From NCBI GenBank assembly GCA_004017535.1, contig SAJS01000022.1:39231-103230 (forward strand): a stretch of 64,000 nt of DNA, written 5' to 3'. Shown piece by piece: positions 45,594 to 54,547 of this stretch. The notes beneath the pieces are model-generated. The model was not told where the DNA came from, made no database searches, and was given only the letters and a program-made list of their open reading frames with translations. The translations under genes were made by a program, and so were the position numbers. The DNA is from Mesorhizobium sp. (GTDB lineage: Bacteria > Pseudomonadota > Alphaproteobacteria > Rhizobiales > Rhizobiaceae). How positions within the stretch are numbered: the first letter of the stretch is position 1; the number at the start of each line of letters is the position of its first letter.

Positions 45594-46858
45594 GCGTCGA
45601 GCTGTCCCTCTCGGGCCAGGCCGGTTGGCTTGGCGACAAGGCCCTGCAGCAATTGCTGGCCGCGCTGAAGCAGGGCGGCGACGAAGCGCGTGTCGCCGGC
45701 GGCGCGGTGCGCAATGCGCTGCTTGGCCAACCGGTGGCCGACATCGACATCGCCGCGACGACATTGCCCGAAGAGACCATCCGGCGCGCGGAGGCAGCCG
45801 GCTTCAAGACGGTGCCGACAGGGATCGAACACGGCACCATCACCGTCATTGCGGGCGGCAAGCCCTATGAAGTCACCACGCTGCGCGCAGATGTCGAGAC
45901 CGACGGCCGCCGGGCGAAAGTGACTTTCGGGCGCGACTGGAAGCTTGATGCCGAGCGGCGCGACTTCACCATCAACGCGCTCTATGCCGACGCCGACGGC
46001 ACGGTCGTCGATCTTGTCGGCGGCATTGCCGATATCGAGGCGCGGCGGCTGCGTTTCATCGGCGACGCGGAGGCGCGCATCCGCGAGGATTATCTGCGCA
46101 TCCTGCGCTTTTTCCGCTTCTTCGCCTGGTATGGCGACGGACGGCCCGATGCTGAAGGCTTGAAGGCCTGCGCCCGACTGAAAGAGGGGCTCGCCCAGCT
46201 TTCGGCCGAACGCGTCTGGTCCGAACTGAAGAAGCTGCTGTCGGCTCCGGATCCTTCGCGCGCCCTGCTCTGGATGCGCCAGGCCGGCGTGCTGTCGGCC
46301 GTGCTGCCGGAAAGCGAGAAATGGGGCATCGATGCCATCCACGGCTTGGCCAGGACCGGGAAGGATCTCGGCTGGATCGCCGATCCGATGCTGCGGCTCG
46401 AGGCAATCGTCCCGCCCGATGCCGTGCGCATGAAGACGCTTGGCGAGCGGCTGCGGCTTTCGAATGACGAGGCCGCTCGTCTGCGACACTGGGCGCTGAC
46501 CATCGCCCCGGACGCGAAGATGACCGAGACCGAGCTGGCCAAGAAGCTCTATTATGGCGATCGCGATGGCTATCTCGACCGCATCCGGCTGGCGCTTGCC
46601 GCCGCGCGGACCCGTGCCGTGGAAGACAACCAGGCGATGATGGAGGCCGGCGGCCTTTCACGCCTGCTCAACTTCACGCTGAAGTGGGCAAAGCCGGTGT
46701 TTCCGATCAAGGGCGCCGACCTGACGGGCCTTGGCGCGTCACCAGGGCCGAAGCTCGGCGCGACGCTGAAGAATCTCGAAAGGGAATGGGTCGGGTCGGG
46801 CTTCACCCTGGAACGCGGCGCGCTCATGGAACGCGCTGCGCAGGCTCTGGAGCCTTAG
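45590..46858 (+). CDS. cca: CCA tRNA nucleotidyltransferase
   Basis: Adds or repairs the CCA 3' end of tRNAs. 422 aa. Class II head domain: GGAVRNALLGQPVADIDIAAT with the catalytic D-x-D at 53-55 region, GRDWKLDAERRDFTINALYAD, then the neck RFIGDAEARIREDYLRILRFFRF. GTG 45590 overlaps the NUDIX stop (GTGA). No HD domain, as usual for alphaproteobacterial forms. Convergent with the S8-like gene. Confidence 0.93.
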   Translation: MSVELSLSGQAGWLGDKALQQLLAALKQGGDEARVAGGAVRNALLGQPVADIDIAATTLPEETIRRAEAAGFKTVPTGIEHGTITVIAGGKPYEVTTLRADVETDGRRAKVTFGRDWKLDAERRDFTINALYADADGTVVDLVGGIADIEARRLRFIGDAEARIREDYLRILRFFRFFAWYGDGRPDAEGLKACARLKEGLAQLSAERVWSELKKLLSAPDPSRALLWMRQAGVLSAVLPESEKWGIDAIHGLARTGKDLGWIADPMLRLEAIVPPDAVRMKTLGERLRLSNDEAARLRHWALTIAPDAKMTETELAKKLYYGDRDGYLDRIRLALAAARTRAVEDNQAMMEAGGLSRLLNFTLKWAKPVFPIKGADLTGLGASPGPKLGATLKNLEREWVGSGFTLERGALMERAAQALEP

Positions 46859-46877
46859 TCGTCGGGCGCCGCGCCTG

Positions 46878-47858
46878 TCAGTGTATCGCCACGGGCGCCA
46901 GCGCCCGCGAGAGACTTGCCTCGCCCTTGCCGTAGATGGACGGATCGTAGTTCGCCAGCGTATCGGTGCGGGCCGTGTTGAGCAGGTCGTTGGTGATCTG
47001 CACCGGCGTCGCCTTGGTGAACTTACTGCCGATGATCGCGGCGTAGCCCGAGATGATCGGCGCCGCGAACGAAGTTCCGTAGAGACCCGTCTTGTCGCCC
47101 TCGACGCCGACCACCAGGAAATGACTCTGCACAGCCGCGTTGGAGCCGGCATAGTTGGAATACCAGGCGAGCTGGGCCTTGTTGGTCGTTGTGCCATTTG
47201 TCGACAGCGCGCCGACGAAGATCGCCGTCGGTTTGCCAATCAGGGCAAGGTCGAGATAGTCCTGCTGGCCGCCTGTGACTCCACCCACAGCGACCGCGTC
47301 GTTGCCGGCCGCCTTCGAGACGATGGCCGAGCCTTTGGTTGCATACGATATGATAGACGCCTCTTCCGGAGCCCACCAGATCTGATTCACGCTGTAGCCC
47401 GCGGTGGTGTACATGCCGTAGCTGAGGTTGAGCACATTAAGACCGCGTGCCAACGAAACGGACGTGCCGGTCGAGAAATCCTTGGAGCGTATGGTCGCGG
47501 CGGGAGCGATCATGCTTGCCTCCTCGCGCGTCCATTCGCCGTGTCGCTGCGTCTGCACGCCAACGCCGAAATTTCCGGAAAAGCGATCTGAACTGCTGAA
47601 GTCGTCGACCATGGTGATGGTGACGCCCTTGCCCTTGTAACCGGCGGCCCATGCGGCGCCGACGTCGGGGCTCATCCAGCTCTGTAGGGCCTGTGTCGAG
47701 CGCACGACCGGGATCGTGGCGCTTACGCAGATGGACCCGCCGCCATGGCAGAGCGCGGCCATCTCGTCCGGGCTGAGAGCTTCCTGCGCCGATGCCATCG
47801 GCGCCGAAAAAATGGCCAAGGCGGCGGCGACGCCGAACTTCAGGGACTTAACCGACAT
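46878..47858 (-). CDS. Exported subtilisin-like (S8) serine protease homolog (326 aa)
   Basis: Signal peptide MSVKSLKFGVAAALAIFSAPMASAQ (cleavage near 24). S8 features: Asp in GVTITMVDDFSSS near 85, His106 in QRHGEWTREEAS, oxyanion Asn in AAGNDAVA near 178, and Ser in LYGTSFAAPIISGYAAI near 262. The His motif differs from the usual HGTHVAG, so activity may be altered. No autotransporter domain. ATG 47858 gives a normal signal peptide. The gene upstream encodes another exported protein 81 bp away, so they may form a pair. Confidence 0.76.
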   Translation of the reverse strand: MSVKSLKFGVAAALAIFSAPMASAQEALSPDEMAALCHGGGSICVSATIPVVRSTQALQSWMSPDVGAAWAAGYKGKGVTITMVDDFSSSDRFSGNFGVGVQTQRHGEWTREEASMIAPAATIRSKDFSTGTSVSLARGLNVLNLSYGMYTTAGYSVNQIWWAPEEASIISYATKGSAIVSKAAGNDAVAVGGVTGGQQDYLDLALIGKPTAIFVGALSTNGTTTNKAQLAWYSNYAGSNAAVQSHFLVVGVEGDKTGLYGTSFAAPIISGYAAIIGSKFTKATPVQITNDLLNTARTDTLANYDPSIYGKGEASLSRALAPVAIH

Positions 47859-47939
47859 GTTAATTCTCCAGTCAGACAGAACCAGGACGGGTGATCGTGA
47901 GTTTCGGGACAAGATGATTTCATTTGCCAGCCCCTCCGA

Positions 47940-48518
47940 TCAGAAAGTGAGACGGTAGTTCAGCCAGAGATGCATAGTCTCCGGTCTGGCGCTGACCAGA
48001 TACTTCAGCGTTTCCTCAGGCGCGGTCTCGCCCGCCGCCAGGCGGCAATTGACGCTGTAGGTTCCGAACTCGCCGTAGTCGGCCTCGCAAGGCTTTTCCG
48101 TCAGGTTGCCGCCGATTGTGGTGGTGAGCGACAGGGACAGGGTGCTGTTGGGATTCGGATGGGTCTGGGTGAGAAATCCGAGCTTGAGGCTCGGCTCGAT
48201 ACGATATTTCTCGGCGTGCTCGCCGGTGCCGAACCCCCAGAGAAAGCCGGTATCGGGCGTGATCTGGGTGAGTAAGTCGACATGCATGTCGACCCAACTC
48301 GCGTGATACCAACGGCTGAAGGAGACCCAGCTTCCGCTCTGCAATTCATAGCCGCCAGTGCCGAGGCCCCTGGCCTTGTCGCTGAGCGGAGAACCCTGAT
48401 GGACATCGACGAGCGAGGTGGTCCATTCCTGCGCGGCCGCGGCGGGCGCAAAGAGGAACGCGCACGCCAAGAGCACCGCCGTGCAGAAACCGCTTCGGAT
48501 GTTAGATCGCTCGCGCAT
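47940..48518 (-). CDS. Exported protein of unknown function, beta-rich (192 aa)
   Basis: Signal peptide MRERSNIRSGFCTAVLLACAFLFAPAAAAQ (cleavage near 30). The mature part alternates beta strands with aromatic and glycine residues (GGYELQSGSWVSFSRWYHASWVDMHVDLL, SLKLGFLTQTHPNPNSTLSLSLTTTIGGNL) and ends MHLWLNYRLTF with a terminal Phe, which fits a small outer-membrane barrel. Two Cys (PCEAD, VNCRLA) may be disulfide-linked. Transcribed with the S8-like gene. Not recognised beyond that. Confidence 0.65.
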   Translation of the reverse strand: MRERSNIRSGFCTAVLLACAFLFAPAAAAQEWTTSLVDVHQGSPLSDKARGLGTGGYELQSGSWVSFSRWYHASWVDMHVDLLTQITPDTGFLWGFGTGEHAEKYRIEPSLKLGFLTQTHPNPNSTLSLSLTTTIGGNLTEKPCEADYGEFGTYSVNCRLAAGETAPEETLKYLVSARPETMHLWLNYRLTF

Positions 48519-48789
48519 GCGCGAAGCACCTCGCCCCACCATTCCGGACAGCGCCTTGATGGCGAAGGGCTCCTCGGGCAGCCGCCTCTGGCCGGATCAT
48601 TCGCCGGACAATCGCACGCGCACCGTTACCGCGAGGTTATCTACGCTATTACGAATATAAGAATTCTCGAAATATGCATGAATATGCCATTGGCCGGCGA
48701 TCAGAGGAATCGGCAACACAGAGCGGGACGCACCGGAAGGGGGCCCGCCTGCTGCATGTTGGCGTTTCGAAATCCGTGATGTGACTCGC

Positions 48790-48975
48790 TCAGGCGGCGT
48801 CGCGAACCTTCTGGATGCGCGAGCGGATCGCCTCGATCATCGTCTCGCGAATGATGGTCTCGCCATGCGTTTCACGCATATGCTCGACTGCACGGCGCAT
48901 GACCTCCGCTTCTTCCTCGGCGCGCGTGTGCCAGTCACAGCCGGGAACCAGCGATCCGCATTGAAATTCCTTCAT
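48790..48975 (-). CDS. DUF1059 family protein (61 aa)
   Basis: Short protein MKEFQCGSLVPGCDWHTRAEEEAEVMRRAVEHMRETHGE, with two Cys and two His (C6, C13, H16, H32 or H37) arranged like a small zinc-ligand set; fits DUF1059. Function unknown. Ribosome site AAGGAAAT precedes ATG 48975. Flanked by noncoding sequence on both sides (48519-48789 and 48976-49248), which holds a hairpin at 49161 and AT-rich promoter-like stretches but no supported gene. Confidence 0.8.
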   Translation of the reverse strand: MKEFQCGSLVPGCDWHTRAEEEAEVMRRAVEHMRETHGETIIRETMIEAIRSRIQKVRDAA

Positions 48976-49160
48976 GGGGATTTCCTTTCCTCGCGACGGG
49001 GCCGCTCGGCCAGAGCGCTCCAGCCATTTATCTTTATGCAATCCCGCCGAAAGCACGCGCTTTTGCGCAGGATTGCCCGGATGGATATCAATAACACATG
49101 CCGGCGCTTTCGGTTGCACGAAGAAGTGGCCGAGAGCGGTCGGCGCGCCAGAAACATGAA

Positions 49161-49192
49161 CGAAGGGCGGAGCACTGGTTCTCCGCCCTTCG
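49161..49192. repeat. Perfect 12-bp-arm hairpin in noncoding DNA
   Basis: CGAAGGGCGGAG (49161-49172), 8-nt loop, exact reverse complement 49181-49192. No U tract on either strand. May be a terminator-like or RNA-stability element. Confidence 0.6.
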
Positions 49193-49248
49193 CGCCGCCT
49201 GAACCTGCTATGCCTCGCCACGCGGCTTTTCTGGGATTGCTCCAGCCG

Positions 49249-49509
49249 TTACTTCATGATCTTGGCGGCTTCGGCGATCTTCTTATTGCCGCTCATGTCC
49301 CAGGACACGCGGACCTTCTCGCCGGCCTGAATGCCGGGATCCTTGAAGGCCTTGGACAAGGTGAAGGTCGATCCGTCGTCCAGAACCAGGCTCATGGCCG
49401 TTCCATCAAAGCTCTTCACGGTTCCCGTGGTGTGCTTGACCGCCGCGAACGCGGCGCCACCGGAGGCGAGGAAGGCGGCGGTCGCCGCCGTCACGATAAG
49501 CTTGCGCAT
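49249..49509 (-). CDS. DUF1344 family exported protein (86 aa)
   Basis: Signal peptide MRKLIVTAATAAFLASGGAAFAA (cleavage near 23), then VKHTTGTVKSFDGTAMSLVLDDGSTFTLSKAFKDPGIQAGEKVRVSWDMSGNKK: an OB-like beta barrel as in DUF1344. Periplasmic, function unknown. ATG 49509 fits the signal peptide. Single gene; the 257 bp up to hemF shows only AT-rich promoter-like sequence near 49640-49690. Confidence 0.85.
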   Translation of the reverse strand: MRKLIVTAATAAFLASGGAAFAAVKHTTGTVKSFDGTAMSLVLDDGSTFTLSKAFKDPGIQAGEKVRVSWDMSGNKKIAEAAKIMK

Positions 49510-49766
49510 GGCATGCTCTCCTGGAAGGTAGGGGGCCCGTTGGATCAGGCACCCTTTCTTGATCAGGGCCGTCAAGTCGCGTCGAGTCACGGCCGCGGGA
49601 GCAACGATCGCCACCTCTGCCGCCGGCGCTTCCCGACCCGGTGACCTTAAATAACCCAGTTTTATCAAAAGGATATTAGACGAAAAAGATATCGCACCCG
49701 CCACATTGCCCGCCAAGATTCGGCGAATGGGACGGCAATGCGGCCATCGCCGCGCTCACCGGATCG

Positions 49767-50681
49767 TTACGGCCATTTTACCTCGGGCGGCAGGCTGGAC
49801 AGGATCGAGGCGACATTGCCGCCGGTCTTCAGGCCGAATATGGTGCCGCGATCGTGAAGCAAGTTGAATTCGACGTAGCGGCCGCGCCGGATCAGCTGTT
49901 CGTCGCGCTCGCCATCGGTCCAGTTCTGGTTGAAGTTGCCCCGAACCAGATGGGCATAGACGACTAGAAAGGAACGGCCGACGTCCTGGACGAAATTGAG
50001 ATCGGCGTTCCAGCCGCCCTTGTCCTCGCCCGAATGCAGCCAGTCGAAGAAGATGCCGCCGATGCCGCGCGGCTCATTGCGGTGCGGCAGGAAGAAATAT
50101 TCGTCGCACCAGGCCTTGAATTTGGGATAGTCGGCGACCGCGGCGTTCTTCTCGCAGGCGAACTGCATGGCACGGTGGAAGGCGATCGTGTCGGGGTCGT
50201 CCTGGGTGCGGCGGCGGTCGAGCACCGGCGTCAGATCGGCGCCGCCGCCGAACCATTGGCGCGTGGTGACGACCATGCGCGTGTTCATGTGCACGGCCGG
50301 CACGTTGGGATTCCAGGGATGCGCAATCAGCGAGATGCCGCTCGCCCAGAAGCGCGGATCCTCCTCGGCGCCGGGAATCTGCTTCCTGAACTCCGGCGAG
50401 AATTCGCCATGGACGGTCGAAGTGTGCACGCCGACCTTCTCGAAGACGCGGCCGCGCATCATCGACATGGTGCCGCCGCCACCGCGGCCCTCGTCGCGTT
50501 CCCAAGGGGTCTTCTCGAAACAGCCGGGCGACCATGAGGACAGCGGTCCCTGAAGCTCCTGCTCGATCTGCTCGAAGGTGGCGCAGATACGTTCGCGCAG
50601 CGCTTCGAACCAGAGGCGGGCCTTCATCTTCTTCTGCTCGATATCACCCGGCAGGCCAACCGGAAGGTCAGGTCTTTCCAA
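49767..50681 (-). CDS. hemF: Coproporphyrinogen III oxidase, oxygen-dependent
   Basis: Oxidative decarboxylation of coproporphyrinogen III in heme synthesis. 304 aa. Conserved segments: [57 protein letters not shown] and [49 protein letters not shown]. Start is TTG 50681, with GGAGA seven bases upstream; the alternative ATG at 50627 would drop 18 conserved-looking residues and lacks a ribosome site. Monocistronic. Confidence 0.95.
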   Translation of the reverse strand: MERPDLPVGLPGDIEQKKMKARLWFEALRERICATFEQIEQELQGPLSSWSPGCFEKTPWERDEGRGGGGTMSMMRGRVFEKVGVHTSTVHGEFSPEFRKQIPGAEEDPRFWASGISLIAHPWNPNVPAVHMNTRMVVTTRQWFGGGADLTPVLDRRRTQDDPDTIAFHRAMQFACEKNAAVADYPKFKAWCDEYFFLPHRNEPRGIGGIFFDWLHSGEDKGGWNADLNFVQDVGRSFLVVYAHLVRGNFNQNWTDGERDEQLIRRGRYVEFNLLHDRGTIFGLKTGGNVASILSSLPPEVKWP

Positions 50682-50801
50682 TTCAGTCTCCAGTCACAGG
50701 CCGCTTGCCTGACAAATGACTCGTCTTTTACCGGCGCGATCCCTAATCTCTTAAGGACAAGGGTCAAGTCCTGTCTGATCAAGGCGCAAGGGAGTTACTT
50801 C

Positions 50802-51059
50802 ATGCGCACCCCGGCAAGACCGCCGCTGGATGGCTTGAAGAAGAGGCTGGAGCGCTCGCGCGCCGAGCGCGCAAACATGCCGCGCGACGGATTCCTGCGC
50901 GAGACCTTCGTGCTGCCGAGGCCCGCCGCTCGCCTCAAGGCCAAGGAGTGGTTCGAGCGCTTTCCGAAGCAGGCCTACTGGACCGAGATCGAAAGCTGGT
51001 TCGAACGGCCGGGCGACGTGATCGAGTTCACCATGCGGCGGCTGCCGGCGGCCGACTGA
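50802..51059 (+). CDS. Short conserved-looking protein, unknown (85 aa)
   Basis: MRTPARPPLDGLKKRLERSRAERANMPRDGFLRETFVLPRPAARLKAKEWFERFPKQAYWTEIES... Basic, helical, no signal or membrane segment. Good ribosome site (AAGGGAG) before ATG 50802 and strong codon bias support it. Not recognised. Convergent with the glycosyltransferase gene. Confidence 0.7.
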   Translation: MRTPARPPLDGLKKRLERSRAERANMPRDGFLRETFVLPRPAARLKAKEWFERFPKQAYWTEIESWFERPGDVIEFTMRRLPAAD

Positions 51060-51093
51060 AGCGCGGCCATCTTCGCAGCCACGGTCTTCGGCG

Positions 51094-52392
51094 TTACGCG
51101 GGCATTTCCGGCCGCATCAATGCCCTGTAGGCGGCCAGCATCGCGTCGGCCGACCGTCCCGTGTCGATGATCGACTGCCGAGCGGCGGCGCGCATCCGCT
51201 GGAGGGCCGCCGCGTCGTCGACCAGCCCGGCAAGGCGCGGCGTCAGCGCTTCCGGAACCGCGATCGGAGCGATGAAGCCGTTGATGCCTTCGCTGATGAC
51301 GAGCGCCGCATCGCCGACATCGGTGGTCGCCACCGGGCAGCCCATCGCCAATGCCTCAAGCATCGCCAGCGGTGTGCCTTCGATGCGCGACGACATCACG
51401 AGGATGCTGCAGGCGGCGTAGAATCGCGGCATCGCCTCCCGGTCGAGGCGGGGCAAATGATGCAGGCGGTCGGAGATGCCGGCAGCATCGGCCGCATCGC
51501 CAAACGCTTTGATCATTGGGCCGTCGCCCAGCACGAGAAGGCGCACATGAGGATGGGCGGCGAGAATTGGCGCCGCCACCGCCAGGAAGGCGAGAGGCCG
51601 TTTTTCCTCGCTCATCCGCCCGACGAAGCCGATCACGAAGGTGTCCTCCTCGACGCCGAAGCGCCTGCGGACCGCGGCGCGGTCGACCCTTTGCGGATTG
51701 AAGACGCCTTCGTAATCGACGCCGTTGGGGATAACAGCGACTGCCTCGGGGCGAGCGCCGCCACCGGTGAGCGAGCGGCCGATCCTTTCGTTCACCGCGA
51801 TGAGGCGATCGATGTGAAGCCTGGCACGCAGCGCCGAGGCCAAATGCGCCTTTGGCGCGTCATTGTGCAGGATGTCGTAGCTCCGGATGGCCGGAAAGCG
51901 GGCCTTGATCCGCTTCAGGTTCTTGTAGAGGAAGCGCGACCCGCTCGACAGGATCGCCTTGGAATCGCGCGAGGCAATGAGCGCGGCGATGAATTCGAAC
52001 CAATATCGCCGGTCCAGCAGATCAGGCAGATGGTAGATTTCGGAAGTGATCGCCGCGAATGCCGGCGCCAGCGCCTGGTCGCCGGTCTCGGTGGTGACGA
52101 TGCTGAGGCGCCATTCCGATTTGAGGCTGTCGAGGATGTCAGCCAGCAGCACTTCGGCGCCGCCGATCGGCAGCCAGGGCACCAGGACGAGCAAATGCGG
52201 ACGCAAGTCGGCGAGATTTCCCGCTGAGCGCACCAGGGCGGAAAACGGCTCTTGGTTTGCGGCAGCGAGAGGCGCGCCCCGCCCAGGGCGGCCCGCCAGC
52301 CGGCGCAATTTGTCGATCTTGCTCGACCAGCTTTTGGCCAGCGCTGTCCATGCAAGGCGCAGCGGCGGCAAGGACTGGTTGGCACGCGTCAT
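51094..52392 (-). CDS. Glycosyltransferase family 4-like (GT-B) (432 aa)
   Basis: Transfers a sugar from a nucleotide donor, probably to a surface polysaccharide or lipid acceptor. N-terminal Rossmann half with LVLVPWLPIGGAEVLL near 70; C-terminal donor-binding half with VIGFVGRMSEEKRP near 245, LGDGP near 285, and the EX7E-type motif SSRIEGTPLAMLEALAMGCPV near 345. Coupled by a 4-bp overlap to the PIG-L deacetylase upstream, so the pair probably handles one glycan. Acceptor unknown. Confidence 0.88.
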   Translation of the reverse strand: MTRANQSLPPLRLAWTALAKSWSSKIDKLRRLAGRPGRGAPLAAANQEPFSALVRSAGNLADLRPHLLVLVPWLPIGGAEVLLADILDSLKSEWRLSIVTTETGDQALAPAFAAITSEIYHLPDLLDRRYWFEFIAALIASRDSKAILSSGSRFLYKNLKRIKARFPAIRSYDILHNDAPKAHLASALRARLHIDRLIAVNERIGRSLTGGGARPEAVAVIPNGVDYEGVFNPQRVDRAAVRRRFGVEEDTFVIGFVGRMSEEKRPLAFLAVAAPILAAHPHVRLLVLGDGPMIKAFGDAADAAGISDRLHHLPRLDREAMPRFYAACSILVMSSRIEGTPLAMLEALAMGCPVATTDVGDAALVISEGINGFIAPIAVPEALTPRLAGLVDDAAALQRMRAAARQSIIDTGRSADAMLAAYRALMRPEMPA

Positions 52393-53285
52393 GTGGGCTC
52401 GGTGCTCCAGAGCGCCTCATGCGCCGGGGCCGGGATGCCCTGGGCCGGTGTGAATGGCTTTATCGACGCTGGCGGTTCCGCAAACTGGCTCGGATACCGC
52501 GCAACGAGCGCCAGCTTGTCGGCCGCCGCGCCAATGGGCCAAAGCGAGCGCCGGAGCTTCAATCGCGCGGCAAGGCATTGGAACCTGGCAAGGCCCTCCG
52601 CCCGCGCCCGCCGGACGGAGGCATAGTGCAGATCTTCATAGAAGGCGATGCGCCAGCGCGCCCGCAGGGCGTTGTAGTGCCGTAACACGATCTTGAGGAC
52701 TACCATGTGGTCGATATGCCCGCCGATGGCCATCGGGCAGAAGAGCCAGGGCCGCCGATCCTTGGGCTGTTCCTTTGCCGCGGCAAAGATCGCCGCGACG
52801 ACCGCTTCGTCAAGCTGCCGCGCATCGTCTTCCACCTTGGCGATGTCGAAGGGGGCGTGCCCGCGCAGCGGCGCCTCGTCGAACCCGCCGAAGCAGAGGC
52901 GCAGGCCAACCTGTTCCGCAAAGGCGAGGTCTTCGCGCTGGCGCAGGCTGGAGATCGCGGCGATACGCTCGTCGTCATGTGCCGCGACCGCTCCCGGCTG
53001 GGCCACATAGCCGCACTGCGAGAACAAGGTGAGCAGAATGCCTTTCCGCCGCCGAAGCACGAAAGCTCCCAGCGAAAAACAGATATCGTCGCAATGAGGC
53101 GCAAGATAGAGATCATGCGTCGAAGCCTCGGCGAGGCCAGCCGGAGCGGCGCGCCAGCGCGAGGCGAAATCCTGCGCGGTCAAGTTCAGGCCTTGCAGGG
53201 CCTTCGGGCCAAGGGACGCGATGGCGTTACAATTCATGCCCGTGCGGTCCGCTCGGCCTTTAAAGAAATCCAGGGTCGAAGGCAT
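52389..53285 (-). CDS. PIG-L/LmbE family deacetylase
   Basis: Zinc-dependent N-acetylsugar deacetylase. Motif APHCDDICFSLGAF near 63 (canonical PHxDD, here with Cys at the variable place), and the second ligand GGHIDHMVVLKIVLRH near 190. Coupled to the glycosyltransferase downstream by ATGA overlap, a common pairing in glycan synthesis. The start is uncertain: ATG 53285 is reported; ATG 53237 is also in frame and TTG 53315 is possible. No strong ribosome site decides. Confidence 0.82.
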   Translation of the reverse strand: MPSTLDFFKGRADRTGMNCNAIASLGPKALQGLNLTAQDFASRWRAAPAGLAEASTHDLYLAPHCDDICFSLGAFVLRRRKGILLTLFSQCGYVAQPGAVAAHDDERIAAISSLRQREDLAFAEQVGLRLCFGGFDEAPLRGHAPFDIAKVEDDARQLDEAVVAAIFAAAKEQPKDRRPWLFCPMAIGGHIDHMVVLKIVLRHYNALRARWRIAFYEDLHYASVRRARAEGLARFQCLAARLKLRRSLWPIGAAADKLALVARYPSQFAEPPASIKPFTPAQGIPAPAHEALWSTEPT

Positions 53286-53432
53286 TCTCCTGCAGACCAA
53301 ATCCTTGTCTTGCAAGGATTATCTTTGGCAAGACCGTCAAAAATGCGGACTGGCGCAGGCTCGCGGCAATGGCCTGTCTCCAGGCGAGTGGCGTCCATCC
53401 CGTCTGTCTTGAAAGGCGACTGCAATGGAGGG

Positions 53433-53879
53433 TCAGCGCGCAACCACCAGTCGCCTTGCTCCCGACCCTTGGGCGCTCAGCCGATCTTCCTTGTTTCTCA
53501 GCGGGCATTTGTCGATCGACATGCAGCCGCAGCCGATGCAGTCGGTCAGGCCATCGCGCAATTTCTTCATCTGGGCGATCTTGTGGTCGAGCTCGTCGCG
53601 CCAGGCTGTTGAAAGCAGGTTCCAGTCCTCGCGCGTCGGCGTGCGCTCTTCGGGCAGGGACTGGAACGCCCGTGCAATGTCGGCAAGCGAGATGCCGACC
53701 TCCTGGGCAACGCGGATGATCGCCACGCGCCTGAGCACATCGCGGCCGTAGCGCCGCTGGTTGCCGGACGTCCGGTGGCTGCGGATCAGCCCGCGCGCCT
53801 CGTAGAAATGCAGCGCCGATACCGCGACGCCGCTGCGCATCGCCACTTGGCCGACCGTCAATTCCCTTACCGGAGCCAT
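53433..53879 (-). CDS. soxR: Redox-sensing MerR family regulator SoxR
   Basis: [2Fe-2S] sensor of redox-cycling compounds. N-terminal MerR HTH ([26 protein letters not shown]), dimer helix, and the SoxR cluster C114-x2-C117-x-C119-x5-C125. 148 aa, as in E. coli SoxR (154). ATG 53879 gives the canonical start; the ORF extension to 54047 is spurious. A SoxR-type operator lies 20-36 bp upstream. No soxS (none expected in this group). Confidence 0.94.
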   Translation of the reverse strand: MAPVRELTVGQVAMRSGVAVSALHFYEARGLIRSHRTSGNQRRYGRDVLRRVAIIRVAQEVGISLADIARAFQSLPEERTPTREDWNLLSTAWRDELDHKIAQMKKLRDGLTDCIGCGCMSIDKCPLRNKEDRLSAQGSGARRLVVAR

Positions 53880-54088
53880 TCTCAAATTCCTGCTTGACCT
53901 CAAGTTAAGTTGAGCTTGTAGCCACGAAAGATCGATAGGGCAATTGCAGGAGAAGGGCGATGTGCGCCTGGGCAGGAATGACGGTAGAAGGAAGGGCGGT
54001 TCGGGAGCGCGCGGAGGCGCGAGAGCTGGCTCGTCGTTCCGACGCAATTCCCGACGGAAATCCGTCTCACACTTTTGGGGGGGTTGCT
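53880..54088. other. Region between soxR and trmL
   Basis: 209 bp. Holds the SoxR operator and, downstream of it, an ATG at 53960 with AGGAG upstream. The reading frame from it ([11 protein letters not shown]...) runs antisense through trmL and has no recognisable protein character, so it is not annotated as a gene. Confidence 0.5.
53894..53924 (+). promoter_or_regulatory. SoxR operator within a promoter pointing away from soxR
   Basis: CCTCAAGTTAAGTTGAGC (53898-53915) is nearly identical to the E. coli soxS SoxR site. On the plus strand it is positioned as in soxS: -35 TTGACC (53894-53899) and a 19-bp spacer to a weak -10 (TAGCCA). This would transcribe rightward, opposite to soxR. It may also repress soxR, since the dyad lies just upstream of its start. 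Confidence 0.72.
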
Positions 54089-54547
54089 TTAGCCGATCTG
54101 GCGGAGCGCTTCACCCGCGACCATGGCGACCGACAGCGCGACATTGATGCTGCGCGCGTCAGCCCGCATCGGAATGGTCAGTCGCGCATCCGCCGCCTGG
54201 TGGACTTCCTCCGTGACGCCGGCGGATTCGCGGCCGAACAGAAGGATGTCGCCGGCGGCGAAAGCAAAGCCGGTATAGGCGGCCGTGGTCTTTGTGGTGA
54301 GCAGCACCAGGCGGCGCGCATGCGCCTTGCGCCACGCCTCGAAGGCGTGCCAGTCGGCGTGGCGGGTGAGCGCCGCCATTTCGAGGTAGTCCATGCCGGC
54401 CCGCTTCAGCGCCCGGTCGGAGAGCGGGAATCCGGCAGGCTCGATGATATCGACAGCGATGTCGAGGCAGGCGGCGAAGCGCAGGATGGTCCCGGTGTTG
54501 CCGGCGATATCCGGCTGGTAGAGCGCGATGCGGAGACGATCGTTCAT
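54089..54547 (-). CDS. trmL: tRNA (cytidine(34)-2'-O)-methyltransferase
   Basis: SPOUT methyltransferase modifying the wobble base of tRNA-Leu. 152 aa. Motifs: [23 protein letters not shown] at the start, [15 protein letters not shown] (motif 2) and [26 protein letters not shown] (trefoil knot motif 3). ATG 54547. Convergent in coding direction with the SoxR-dependent promoter. Confidence 0.95.
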   Translation of the reverse strand: MNDRLRIALYQPDIAGNTGTILRFAACLDIAVDIIEPAGFPLSDRALKRAGMDYLEMAALTRHADWHAFEAWRKAHARRLVLLTTKTTAAYTGFAFAAGDILLFGRESAGVTEEVHQAADARLTIPMRADARSINVALSVAMVAGEALRQIG

